Assembly (NCBI GenBank): GCA_030407005.1
Contig: JAUDYN010000004.1
Coordinates: forward strand, 2,232,001-2,296,000
Length of the DNA stretch: 64,000 bases
Source: Desarmillaria ectypa
Lineage: Eukaryota; Basidiomycota; Agaricomycetes; Agaricales; Physalacriaceae
Direction of reading: 5' to 3'
Below, in pieces: positions 20,578 through 29,141 of this stretch (its first letter is position 1; each line of letters opens with the position of its first letter). A program made the position numbers and the translations under genes. Below the pieces are notes generated by a model. That model ran no database searches. It worked only from the letters and a program-made list of their open reading frames with translations, and was not told where the DNA came from.

Positions 20578-23120
20578 TACTCTTTTACCTCCTCTATCTT
20601 GGAGGTGCTTGGCACCACTGCGTCAGTGGGCCCCACGTATCTCACTACGTTCTTCTCTTTTCTTGTAGGGCAATCTCTGCTCAGGTGACCCTTTTGGTCG
20701 CACCTGAAACAGCGCCCCTCCGCTCGTTGTCGGTCTATGTCCATGGGTTTTCCTGCCCCTCCGTACGTCGTCCACTTACCGGTTCCAGCATCGCGACCGG
20801 CCCCTCCACTCCCAGCACTCGGTTTTGGAGCCGAGGGACTTGTCGCCCCAGCGGTGTTCTTGCCGCTGGGTTGCTGTTGTTGGGGACGCAGGCCCTGCTT
20901 CTGGCCATCCCGTGGCATACTTGTGGTCTGGTCAAAGACCCACTTCCGCTGTCTCTCTTCATACATTCGAAGAATGCGTTCCTTCCACTCTGGGTATGAG
21001 CGCGGAATGCTCACTCCCATATTTGAGATAAAGGTGGTGTATGAACTAGGAACTCCTAGTCGTACTGCCTTTACCATCGCGCCTCTTTCCGCTTCGTCGG
21101 ATCTCCGGCCCGCTAGCTTTGCTTCTTCTTCCAGCTTCTGGAAGTAGTGGGAGGCGGGCTGTGCTCCCATGCGCAGGTCGAACATGCGCTTCTCGTGGAT
21201 TTCCTCGATCGCCAGATCTCGGAATTGTCTTGTGACTAGGTCGACGAAGTCGGCCCAGTCGGGGTATCGGAAATGGGCAGCGGTGCCGTCAAAGGCATTG
21301 CCTACCCAGTATTCGGGTCTCTTGTAGACCCACCAGTCCTTGGCGGCACCCTCGAAGTGGGATGTCACGAATAGTACCAGGTGCGATGGCACCTGGAAAT
21401 AGTGTCTGAACACTTCAAAATAGGTGATGCAATCACCTATGAAGCGTTCAATGTCGTCATGGTCCCCTTTGAACGGGGCGGGGACCTTGACGAGGGTCGG
21501 CTTGATGCCCAGATAGGGGGCATCAGCAGCGGCATTCCCGACTGGATTCGGGATTGGGTCAGGTGGTCCCTGACCAGGGGGCGGTCTTGGGATCAAAAAT
21601 CGATCTGGCCTGTACCCCGGGTACCCTCTTGGTGGTCCCGGTGGTCTCCCTCTTTCCGGCTCCTTCTCCCGCTCTTGGGCTCGGAGATAATCCGCCAGTG
21701 TCTTACGGGCGGCATCCTCCTTTTCGAGCTCGTTACGCATCTCCGTTATGCGCCGCTCTTTCTCCTGTAACTCGGTTCGCATCTGCTGCCGAGTTTCTTC
21801 TGCCGTGGCAGGATTCCTTGACGCCCCTGTGGTGGCGCTTCCTGCCGGTGTTCCTTCTGCTTCCATTTCTTCTCCCGCCCCTGCGAAGAGAAGACTGCCA
21901 CCCTGATAAGGGTGGTATCCTTGGTGACGCGCCTTATGATGAGGAGGCGAGTCGGGAAGTGGTCGTGGGCTTACGACCGGAGTATCCGGTGGGTAACTCG
22001 GATATATTTCGTATTGAGGGTGGTGGTATTCCATCCCTCCGTAGTAACCTGTATCGTAGGTTAACGTATTGTATTGAGGCTCTTCCTCCTCAATCTTCTC
22101 ATGCCATCTCCAACCTCCAGAGATGCTGGAGGGTCCTGTCCAGCTCTCGTTGCTCCCGTGGGGTCCTGGGTAATAACCCTGGAAAACGATCCCCTGCTGC
22201 GGGTCCGAAGATTGACCAGTCGCGATTGGCGCGAATCCGGTGATTGACGATGAGGGCCCTGGCGTTGCTAGGGCCTTCCATTGGTACCCGGATGGGGTCG
22301 CCCCTGTTAAGGGCGAGCCACTCGTCCATCTCCATTCTGGGTTCTTCCCAGAGGTCTCGGGCTTCGACGTCCCTTTGTCGAATTTCCCATGCTGCGGTCC
22401 GATAGGGACCGAATAGTCTCCGATCATAGTCGGAGAGTTCTGGCCAGGTGTAATCGAGCCCATCAGAGTTGAAGGGATCGTCGGGGGCCTGGGGAGCGGC
22501 CTGGGTGTGGTTTCCGACGAGGCCGTCGTCGGACTCGTCATCGGAGATTTCGATGACGGGGAGGGAGGAGAGGGAGAACTCTTCCTCGCTTGGCCACCAC
22601 TCACGGCTCCAGGGGCCGTAGGGGTGGGTCCGATCCATGCCGGGATCGTCGGGGTGTCGGGGTTCGTTGGGGTGTTGGGGCTCATCGGATCCGCTGGAGT
22701 CGGATCCGCTGTTGCTGTCGCTGTTGGGTGACAAGGAATCCGATCTTCGCCCAGATGGGCGAGGGGCGGGGGTTCTTGGACGAGGGGGGGGACCGGGGTA
22801 TGGGGGCGGGGGTTCATCCCCATCAGACCATACGTCCCCCTCGTGTTCCTCGGTCTCCTCGGGATCGAGTGTTGGTTGCTCCATTGCAACGGTGGGTCGT
22901 TCCATCCGGCTCCGGAGGAGGAGGGCTCTCGCGTTATAGGCGAGAGCGTTTCGGGCAATCTGAGCCCAAAGTTCTGCGATCCCCTGAGACGGGGGCCGCG
23001 AATTAGTGCTCTCCTCAGAGGAGGAGGAGGGCCCGATAATGAATCGGGTCCAGGGACGAACGAGTGGTAGTTCCTCTCGTTCTCCCAATCTTGCGGGGGG
23101 TATCCCCCGGGGAAGGTCAT
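20577..23120 (-). CDS. G3 gag polyprotein with zinc knuckle
   Basis: Capsid/nucleocapsid protein forming the virus-like particle. The frame is open for 847 codons from an ATG at 23120. The first about 340 codons overlap ORF1 in another frame and are Ser/Thr/Pro-rich, so they may not be translated. Conservation between copies starts near QYNTLTYDTGYYGG (about 22075). Then come HHPQYE, HQGYHPYQGGSLLF, a coiled-coil-like charged stretch (TRQQMRTELQEKERRITEM), and the retrotransposon gag domain (YLGIKPTLVKV ... KDWWVYKRPEYW ... FISNMGVSIPRSYPEWKERI). A CCHC knuckle CFRCDQKGHLSRDC follows near residue 815. It ends at TAG 20579-20577 in the frameshift signal. Confidence 0.9.
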   Translation of the reverse strand: MTFPGGYPPQDWENERNYHSFVPGPDSLSGPPPPLRRALIRGPRLRGSQNFGLRLPETLSPITREPSSSGAGWNDPPLQWSNQHSIPRRPRNTRGTYGLMGMNPRPHTPVPPLVQEPPPLAHLGEDRIPCHPTATATADPTPADPMSPNTPTNPDTPTIPAWIGPTPTAPGAVSGGQARKSSPSPPSPSSKSPMTSPTTASSETTPRPLPRPPTIPSTLMGSITPGQNSPTMIGDYSVPIGPQHGKFDKGTSKPETSGKNPEWRWTSGSPLTGATPSGYQWKALATPGPSSSITGFAPIATGQSSDPQQGIVFQGYYPGPHGSNESWTGPSSISGGWRWHEKIEEEEPQYNTLTYDTGYYGGMEYHHPQYEIYPSYPPDTPVVSPRPLPDSPPHHKARHQGYHPYQGGSLLFAGAGEEMEAEGTPAGSATTGASRNPATAEETRQQMRTELQEKERRITEMRNELEKEDAARKTLADYLRAQEREKEPERGRPPGPPRGYPGYRPDRFLIPRPPPGQGPPDPIPNPVGNAAADAPYLGIKPTLVKVPAPFKGDHDDIERFIGDCITYFEVFRHYFQVPSHLVLFVTSHFEGAAKDWWVYKRPEYWVGNAFDGTAAHFRYPDWADFVDLVTRQFRDLAIEEIHEKRMFDLRMGAQPASHYFQKLEEEAKLAGRRSDEAERGAMVKAVRLGVPSSYTTFISNMGVSIPRSYPEWKERILRMYEERQRKWVFDQTTSMPRDGQKQGLRPQQQQPSGKNTAGATSPSAPKPSAGSGGAGRDAGTGKWTTYGGAGKPMDIDRQRAEGRCFRCDQKGHLSRDCPTRKEKNVVRYVGPTDAVVPSTSKIEEVKE

Positions 23121-23310
23121 GTGTGGTGGGCGGGACGGGACGGGGTTCTGGTTCTGGTCTCCGGGGTTGCCTTCTTAGCAAGGCCCGGAGTTCTTCCTCG
23201 TATATAAGTACGGCGAGGACCGTAAAGAAGGATAATAGTATGGCACTGCCAATGGCGACACCAAGGGACACGGTTTGGGGTTCTTGAGAGTTTCTGTCTT
23301 CTCCGGACAT
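22099..23310 (-). CDS. G3 ORF1: membrane-segment and acidic-domain protein
   Basis: A 403-codon frame starting at the first ATG after the LTR (MSGEDRNSQ). A short polar N-terminus precedes a predicted transmembrane segment (VAIGSAILLSFFTVLAVLI), then YEEE and a basic stretch (LLRRQPRRP). The middle is proline-rich, followed by an acidic run with PVIEISDDESDD, which fits a SUMO-interacting motif, and a conserved block (WPELSDYDRRLFGPYRTAAW ... EMDEWLALNRGDPI). It ends TGA at 22101-22099, just where gag conservation begins in the +1 frame. In G8 the corresponding codon is CGA and the frame ends slightly later. It matches no family I recognise. It may be the gag N-terminus joined by a +1 shift, or a separate protein. 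Confidence 0.75.
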   Translation of the reverse strand: MSGEDRNSQEPQTVSLGVAIGSAILLSFFTVLAVLIYEEELRALLRRQPRRPEPEPRPVPPTTHDLPRGIPPARLGEREELPLVRPWTRFIIGPSSSSEESTNSRPPSQGIAELWAQIARNALAYNARALLLRSRMERPTVAMEQPTLDPEETEEHEGDVWSDGDEPPPPYPGPPPRPRTPAPRPSGRRSDSLSPNSDSNSGSDSSGSDEPQHPNEPRHPDDPGMDRTHPYGPWSREWWPSEEEFSLSSLPVIEISDDESDDGLVGNHTQAAPQAPDDPFNSDGLDYTWPELSDYDRRLFGPYRTAAWEIRQRDVEARDLWEEPRMEMDEWLALNRGDPIRVPMEGPSNARALIVNHRIRANRDWSIFGPAAGDRFPGLLPRTPREQRELDRTLQHLWRLEMA

Positions 23311-23356
23311 GAGATCTTCTATACAGCTAGCGTAATAGAAGAAAAGTTGGTTAGAA

Positions 23357-23369
23357 ATCTCTTGTTTTA
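23357..23369 (-). promoter_or_regulatory. G3 primer-binding site, self-priming type
   Basis: TAAAACAAGAGAT on the minus strand abuts the 5' LTR. It is the exact reverse complement of ATCTCTTGTTTTA within that LTR (23512-23524). G8 has the same pair with one compensatory change. Confidence 0.8.
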
Positions 23370-23792
23370 TGTTAGGCACCGCCTTGGGCACGTGACTTGG
23401 GACTGTCAGCTGATCCTCTCTGGGCCGTTACGTGTTCGAACGATCACCCAAGTGAGAGAACTACGCTAATAGTCTTTAGTGTAGTGCAAGTAAGGAGTTT
23501 ATAGTGTTAATTAAAACAAGAGATAGAGTACATTGGTCTAATATACTCTGTTTATATAGTATTCTTACGGCGTTATATTTAGATGAAATGCTACGGTCCA
23601 TGCACAAACAGTGTCGAAGTAGGACGATCCGGGAGGATCATAGAACCAATGGGAGTTGTCTGGGGTGACAGCTGGTGAGAACGAGGGTGGTATTCGGCGA
23701 ATAGCTGGATACGAGTCGGTTTCTGGACTAGATTAGATGGATGAGTCATGGATATGACTCGGATAAGATAAGATAACGGAAAAATCGTAACA
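23370..23792 (-). repeat. G3 5' LTR
   Basis: 423 bp, about 98% identical by eye to 15273-15695. TATATAA lies about 34 nt upstream of the self-priming start sequence on the minus strand. Confidence 0.95.
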
Positions 23793-24226
23793 TCAACATT
23801 CTGCATTCATACTCAGAGTGGAAGAAATGGATTCTTTGCATGTATGAAGAATACCAATGCAAGTGGGTCTTCAATCAGACTGCCAGAGTTTCCCATGACA
23901 ATCAAAAGAAGAATAGCCTATGACCCCAATACCACCCCAGCAGCAAACAACCTGCTGGGGCATCAAGTCTGTTGGCCCCAAAACCAATAACAAATGCAGG
24001 TCCCAGATGGGACACAACTACAGGAAGATGGATGACATATGGTAGACAAGGGCAACCAATGGAGGTTGATTGATGAAAGGCAGAAGGTTGATACTTCCAA
24101 TACAATGAGAAGGGTCATATAGCTAAAGACTGCTTGAAGAAGAAGAAGTACAGAGATGTTTGGTTGATGGTAGCCATGAAGGAAGAAGAAAAGAGCAATG
24201 TGAAGGTGAAGAAGATAAAAGAGTAG
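23793..24226 (+). pseudogene. G2 gag remnant, second part
   Basis: Continues G2 gag after G3 (HSYSEWKKWILCMYEEYQ). The zinc knuckle is decayed, with Tyr or other residues replacing Cys near 24095-24135 (FQYNEKGHIAKDC). It ends at TAG 24224-24226 before the junction hairpin. Confidence 0.75.
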
Positions 24227-24258
24227 GTCATTAAGACCTCAATTCCCCTTGCATGACC
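24226..24258 (+). promoter_or_regulatory. G2 gag-pol junction hairpin
   Basis: The outer stem GGTCAT/ATGACC is perfect and differs from G3 at three pairs, all compensated. The inner stem (TAAGAC / CCCTTG) has decayed. The unpaired C is kept. Confidence 0.55.
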
Positions 24259-25951
24259 AAGGCTCCAATTGGTGTATTTCCAGTTCCTGTCAGTCAGACT
24301 CATATATTATCTACAGGACAATTTGTAAATACATGCTTTCAAAGAAAAAATGACTTTGTTATCATTTCAAACACACTGAAAGAATTGAAAAGAAACTGAT
24401 ACAATGCACTGATCAAATACAATGACATAATAATTTACACTGAGTCCTGCCTCTCTGATAAAGCATGGGATTTGCCAGATGGTGCTGGCACCACAATACA
24501 GGCTATGCCCAGGATAGAGACAAGTTGATGGGATGCCCTCAGGCCTCTAAGGTCAAAAGTCTCAGTACCCCCTAAGAGCTCAAGTCCTGCTTCATCAGAG
24601 TCTGTGGAGGATGCATCAAGTGCCTACCAAGGCCAAATCATACTAGGACTATTTGATAACACTTTAAGGGCAGCTATCTCACAAGTTAGCAACCTCAGGA
24701 GGAGTGGGCTATATGATCTGCAGAAAAAGAGGAAGTCTGAACTGTTGGCACTGACAACCCAGGATGACCCCACTGTCCCTGATTGACTTTTTGACATAAG
24801 GAATGGCACCTGCAAGAACTATGACCCAAGTTCCCAAATCCCTCCATTGGGCACTAACACTCCATTGGATGACAAGAAAGCCAAAGAATAGGAGGGACCC
24901 ACTAGTGCCCAGACAGTAAAAAGGGGGCATAGGGTCACCATAGTTGAAATTCCTGATGAGGAAGATGACATAGCCTTTCATCACTGGAAGAAACAGCAGT
25001 TAAAGAAGAAAGAGATCCCAACACCAGAGACCAAGACTCATCTTAACAAGGGGGTATCAGATCATATCTGATATAAATCATTTGGAGTCAACTGGACCCT
25101 ATAGGCTATTCAGACAGCCAAAGCTGTCCTCTCTATATGGGTACACCCCAAGCAACTCAGCAAGATCATTAAGAAACTTGTCAAGGACTTGCAGAATAAG
25201 AGGAGTAAGGTATAAGAATGCCTCTATGAACTCCAAGAACCCATCTGGTATATCTGAGATATCAAAAGCTCTGAAAGGGACCTTATAGTTGATGTACAAC
25301 TCACCCCATGCATGGAAAAGAAGACCCTCATCACCAGAGCACTACTCAATAGTGGTTGCACTGGTAGTTCTATCAACTGATCCTATGTTCTCTAACACAA
25401 CCTGGATACTTGAAAAGCTGCTGCTTTTATCCTCATATATAATGTAGACAGAACATGCAATAAGGCAGAGAGTATCACTGAATTTGTCAAGTTATGAATG
25501 ACCATTGGGGAACATACTGAATGAATTGACTTTATGGTCATCAACTTGGGTTCTAAGACAATCTATTTGGGATATGATTGGTTAAAGCACTACAACCTGG
25601 TTATCAATTGGAAAACTGAGAAGATGATTTTTGGATACTGCCAATGCATAAAAATTCCCCTCTCACTCTCTGATGCAGATGATGAAGATGGGTGGAATAA
25701 AGAACTAGAGAATAGGGAAACTATCCTTGCCATTAATATGCAGAAAGAGCTGATAATCCAGACAGTACATCATGTCAATGACTTGGCCATAGCCATCAAC
25801 ACTGAAAAACCAAAAAGGACTTTTGAAGAGCTAGTACCTCAATATCAAAGTTTCTGAGATTTATTCTCAAAGGAGAGCTTTGATAAACTACCTGAGTGAA
25901 AGCTCTGGAATCATGCCATCAAGCTAATGCCTAATGCAAAATCCACATTAG
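24226..25951 (+). pseudogene. G2 pol remnant, 5' part
   Basis: Contains the linker, the acidic motif IVEIPDEEDD (about 24940-24970), a central polypurine-like TAACAAGGGGGTA (25044-25056), the protease with LLNSGCTGSSIN in place of DSG (about 25345), and the start of RT. It is cut at 25951 by the G4 LTR. The missing part should resume with the conserved DCKVYPLN region after G4 ends, outside the window. Confidence 0.8.
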
Positions 25952-26312
25952 TGTTATAATTTTTCTATTTTCTTTATCTTATCTAAATCCAATCACTTTC
26001 AGTTTATTGATGTCCCCATGATGCCCTCTATTCTTAACTGCCTCACCACAGTCATCAGGTAGTCATACAGTTTACTCATTTCACACATAAACAAACATAT
26101 GATTGCAACTATTAATAGTTCACAGTTTTTAGTATATAAGTAGGGTAGTTTTTGTGTATATTCTCTATCTTTTGACTAAACTTAATCTCTATACCAACTA
26201 CTTCACTCATCCCAAGATCAGTCACACTCTAAGCCATAGGTGATTGTCTGAATGTGAGACAGCCTTTAGAGTTATACATGATCTAAAGATCATGTGCAGT
26301 TGGGTCCTAACA
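25952..26312 (+). repeat. G4 5' LTR
   Basis: 361 bp, TGTTATA to CCTAACA, shorter than those of the other copies. TATATAAG lies before ATCTTTTGACTAA at 26167-26179. Confidence 0.85.
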
Positions 26313-26325
26313 TTAGTTGAAAGAT
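26313..26325 (+). promoter_or_regulatory. G4 primer-binding site, self-priming type
   Basis: TTAGTTGAAAGAT abuts the LTR. It pairs with RNA of 26167-26179 over all 13 nt if two adjacent G-U pairs are allowed. Confidence 0.7.
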
Positions 26326-26339
26326 TCCATACCTGCTCT

Positions 26340-27054
26340 TTCACTACTAGCTGTGAAGTAGCACACTATATACCAGAAAGATGAGAAGAAAAACAAACAA
26401 TCACTATCAGTACTGCCATTGGCAGTGCAGTCCTCCTAATGCTATTCACACATGTTTATGCCAACAATAACAACCCTGACTTCCATCCCATCCACCCTGA
26501 TATCCCCTTCATATCTTACTAAGGAGACCCACCCTTGCCAGGGTAGATTCTATGAATTTGGCATCCAGAAAAGAAGAAGGGATCCCCCACTCCTGGGTCT
26601 GTTTTGCTAACTCCTCAGAGGAGTTTCCCTCATGTGGGAGGACTCCTGCCAACTCCAACAACTGGGTGGAATGACCCACCTCTCTCATGCTAGAATATGA
26701 GCAGAACATACAGGATATGCTCTGAACCCCCAGAGAGTCTCTCTCTCCCCCCTATACCCTGCTCTGTCCAGCCCATATCAGGGTTCAACACTCAAACAAC
26801 CCTGGGATGGGTTTATCCCATCTCTGCACCCATCTATATAGCCTATAGGCTATCACCATTCAGGAGCAGGACTCTCAGTGGAGGAACAGAGTCTAACTCC
26901 TCATTCTTCCTCCCTATTATTGTCATCCTCAATGATAACTCTGATAACGCTATGATCTTGGCTACTCCCACAGCTCCTGATGACTCCTTCAATCCTGATG
27001 AGGCTGACTATGATGATATGCCATCTATGCATTCACACCTAGATTTTGTGATTT
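26340..27054 (+). pseudogene. G4 ORF1 remnant
   Basis: Hydrophobic segment ISTAIGSAVLLMLFT (about 26405-26450), a truncated tail, then proline-rich sequence and the acidic part (IVILNDNSDN, about 26925). It reaches the block before WPDLS and is interrupted there by the insert at 27055. Confidence 0.65.
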
Positions 27055-28344
27055 TGTAACAATACTATTGCACATCTATCCTATACTAGTGATATATAGA
27101 GGACTATAGCTGAGGCTTCAAGCTGATAGTTAAATGCAGTAAGCAACTAATAGAGCCAGAACTTAGATGCAACACCATTAGTGGGTTAAATCTACCAGCT
27201 GGCCAGACTAGTAACTCGAATGCTAGCAGGACTAAATGAAATACAGCCACTAGCAAATGAAGGATGCTACTAGCACACCAAAACCAGGAGCAGAGTACAC
27301 AGATCTCATGAAGTTCTGTCACTAGCAGCCCAGACTGGGCATAAATGCCTAAGTCAGGATAACTAGTCACATGGCAATCTTGAAACAGGACTTAGAAATA
27401 AATTAGGAATGGATTAACCTTGAGCCTAGATCTGACTATTGTGATATAGATCTCTTATGATTGATACTAGTGGAGCTGGACTGCACTCTTGATCATGATC
27501 AGATAGCTGTTACAGGCACCAATATCCAGATATCCATATAACTGCATTACTAAAGCATGTAGTTGGGCCAAGGGTGTGGAAAGACTGACTGTGGAGTCTC
27601 TAGACCAAATATTTGAAAAGAAAACTGACTAGACTGACTATTGTGTGATTATTCACCATTATTCGTGACTAGCCAAGAAATCCTTACCAATATACCCTAT
27701 ACTCAGATGATATTTATAGTTCTGCCTCAGTAGTATATAAGTAGTGGGATGGGCACTCATGCAAAGCAGGCAAGCCATCCCCACAGTTGAGCCCTCACTA
27801 GTAGTAACTGGTGTCCTCAACTAAAGGCTTTTGTGCTTAACCTCGACAAAGTGATTAATATTCACTAAGTCACCCATAGTATTGCATTGAATTGAAGTCC
27901 CTTAGAGTCACTGTTGTATCCTGCAAAGGTACAGAGTGTTTTGAAGTTAGTTCAAGCAAAGTTCTCAGAGTTGTAGTTTATTCTTAGGCCAAGAGTGTGA
28001 CTAGTCAAGTGTTTATCACTTGTAGGAAGCAGTATAAGGCCAAGAGTGCCACTAGTTCAAAGCAGTTTCAGTCAGAATGAGTGCAGTAGCTCAAACTAAG
28101 TCACTCTTTACCCAATTGTATCTTATCAATCCCACTAGTGTGAGTAGTACTTTGTATAACTCACTAGTAATGAATAAAACATCTTTAAGACAACTGTACT
28201 TGATTATTGAAGTCTGCAGAGTGCTTCCATCATACTCGAAACCAACCAAATTCAATATTGGTGATTAAGTGTAGAGTAGTAAGAGATTTAGTGTGATTGG
28301 TGTTCATTTCCATTCCCTAATTCTTTTGTCACTCACTGTTACCA
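27055..28344. mobile_element. Unclassified LTR-like insert in G4
   Basis: About 1,290 bp with no protein similarity to the Gypsy family. It begins TGTAACAATA and ends TGTTACCA, so its ends are roughly inverted. Inside are a TATA box (TATATAAG, about 27736), an AATAAA at about 28174, and two direct copies of a GGCCAAGAGTG..ACTAGT motif (about 27988 and 28040). The motif CACTAG recurs often. Flanking bases show no clear target duplication (GATTT against AGCAC), so the exact ends are uncertain. It could be a solo LTR of another LTR-element superfamily. Confidence 0.4.
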
Positions 28345-28746
28345 AGCACATCAACAAGTGGCCAGATCTCTCTAATATTGACAGGGCCCTTTTTGGCCTC
28401 TTTAGAACTGCCAGGCCCTGAATCCATCCCAACATGGATGAGTGGTTGGCCCTCAACTAAGAGGATCCAGTATGCAGGCCTAACCCAGGCCATAATATAT
28501 GTATCTGAATATAGGCTAACCAGTATCAACAAATATATCCTCCTGCTGCAGGGGATCTGGCACCCAGGCTATACTCAAAAACAATTGAGGAACAGCATGA
28601 ATTAGAATGCACCCTTTGGAAACTAGCCCAAAGAAAGGCAAACAGACTAGTGGAGGATGGGCTCAGAGCCCAACTTTGATACTTTTACATACCCCTCCAG
28701 ATACTATAGTGGGCTGGAATCTTTCCAGCCCCAATACATGAATTTT
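28345..28746 (+). pseudogene. G4 ORF1/gag remnant, middle part
   Basis: Resumes with WPDLSNIDRALFGLFRTA, then NMDEWLALN (ORF1 frame), and passes into the gag frame (FDTFTYPSRYYSGLESFQPQYMNF). It is interrupted at 28746 by the solo LTR. Confidence 0.7.
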
Positions 28747-29141
28747 TGTTATGATTTTTCCATTATCTTATTGTATCCCATATCATATCACTTATATATC
28801 ACTAATGAATCAACCAAAACACTGATATTCAATCCTATCAAACCTCTCACATTCTATTAATTCCTAATAGCTTTATCATGGTTGGCTTATGGTCATGTGA
28901 CTCCCAACATTCAATGCATGGACATTGACATTTCATCTATTCATAACCAAGTACTTTCTGTATAAAAAGAAGAATAGTTTTGTATTTACTTTCTATCTTT
29001 TGACTAAACTTAATCTATGCACCATCTTCTACATACATCCAAAGACTATGTCATCCTCTTATTATGAATGATTGTCCAAATGCAAGACAGCCTAAGAGTG
29101 ATGCATAGTCCCAAGATCACATGTTAGACTGGGTTGTAACA
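28747..29141 (+). repeat. Solo LTR of the same family, in G4 gag
   Basis: 395 bp, TGTTATG to GTAACA, with a 5-bp duplication ATTTT (28742-28746 and 29142-29146). Gag coding sequence is continuous across it. It contains ATCTTTTGACTAA, and no internal region remains, so it arose by LTR-LTR recombination. Confidence 0.9.

Larger units (their letters stand above)
15273..23792 (-). mobile_element. G3: young, nearly intact Ty3/Gypsy chromovirus inserted in G2
   Basis: An 8,520-bp minus-strand element with 423-bp LTRs and the 5-bp target duplication TCAAC (15268-15272 and 23793-23797). The LTRs differ at about 7 positions by eye, all transitions and nearly all in CpG context. Base composition is rich in CpG compared with its neighbours. 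ORF1 and gag are fully open. Pol has one nonsense codon and two single-base insertions in homopolymer runs. It is the best reference for the family and the most recent insertion here. Confidence 0.97.
12760..25951 (+). mobile_element. G2: heavily decayed Ty3/Gypsy copy, split by G3 and broken by G4
   Basis: Own segments are 12760-15272 and 23793-25951. The first ends in gag at the target site TCAAC. The reading resumes after G3 in the same gag region, and the second segment stops within pol, at the start of RT, where the G4 LTR begins at 25952. The rest, including its 3' LTR, should lie beyond the right edge of the window. It is the most diverged copy, consistent with being the oldest layer. 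Confidence 0.85.

Noticed and set aside
20735..23287. Plus-strand open frames across G3 gag (for example 21554-22243, 22590-23006)
   Set aside because: Mirror frames of the GC-rich gag/ORF1 region on the other strand; no conservation in other copies.
22099..23310. ORF1 as a retroviral envelope gene
   Set aside because: It is at the 5' end, has one short membrane segment, and shows no signal peptide, cleavage site or cysteine-rich ectodomain.
27104..27370. 88-codon minus-strand frame inside the LTR-like insert
   Set aside because: No recognisable domain, and the surrounding sequence looks regulatory and repetitive.
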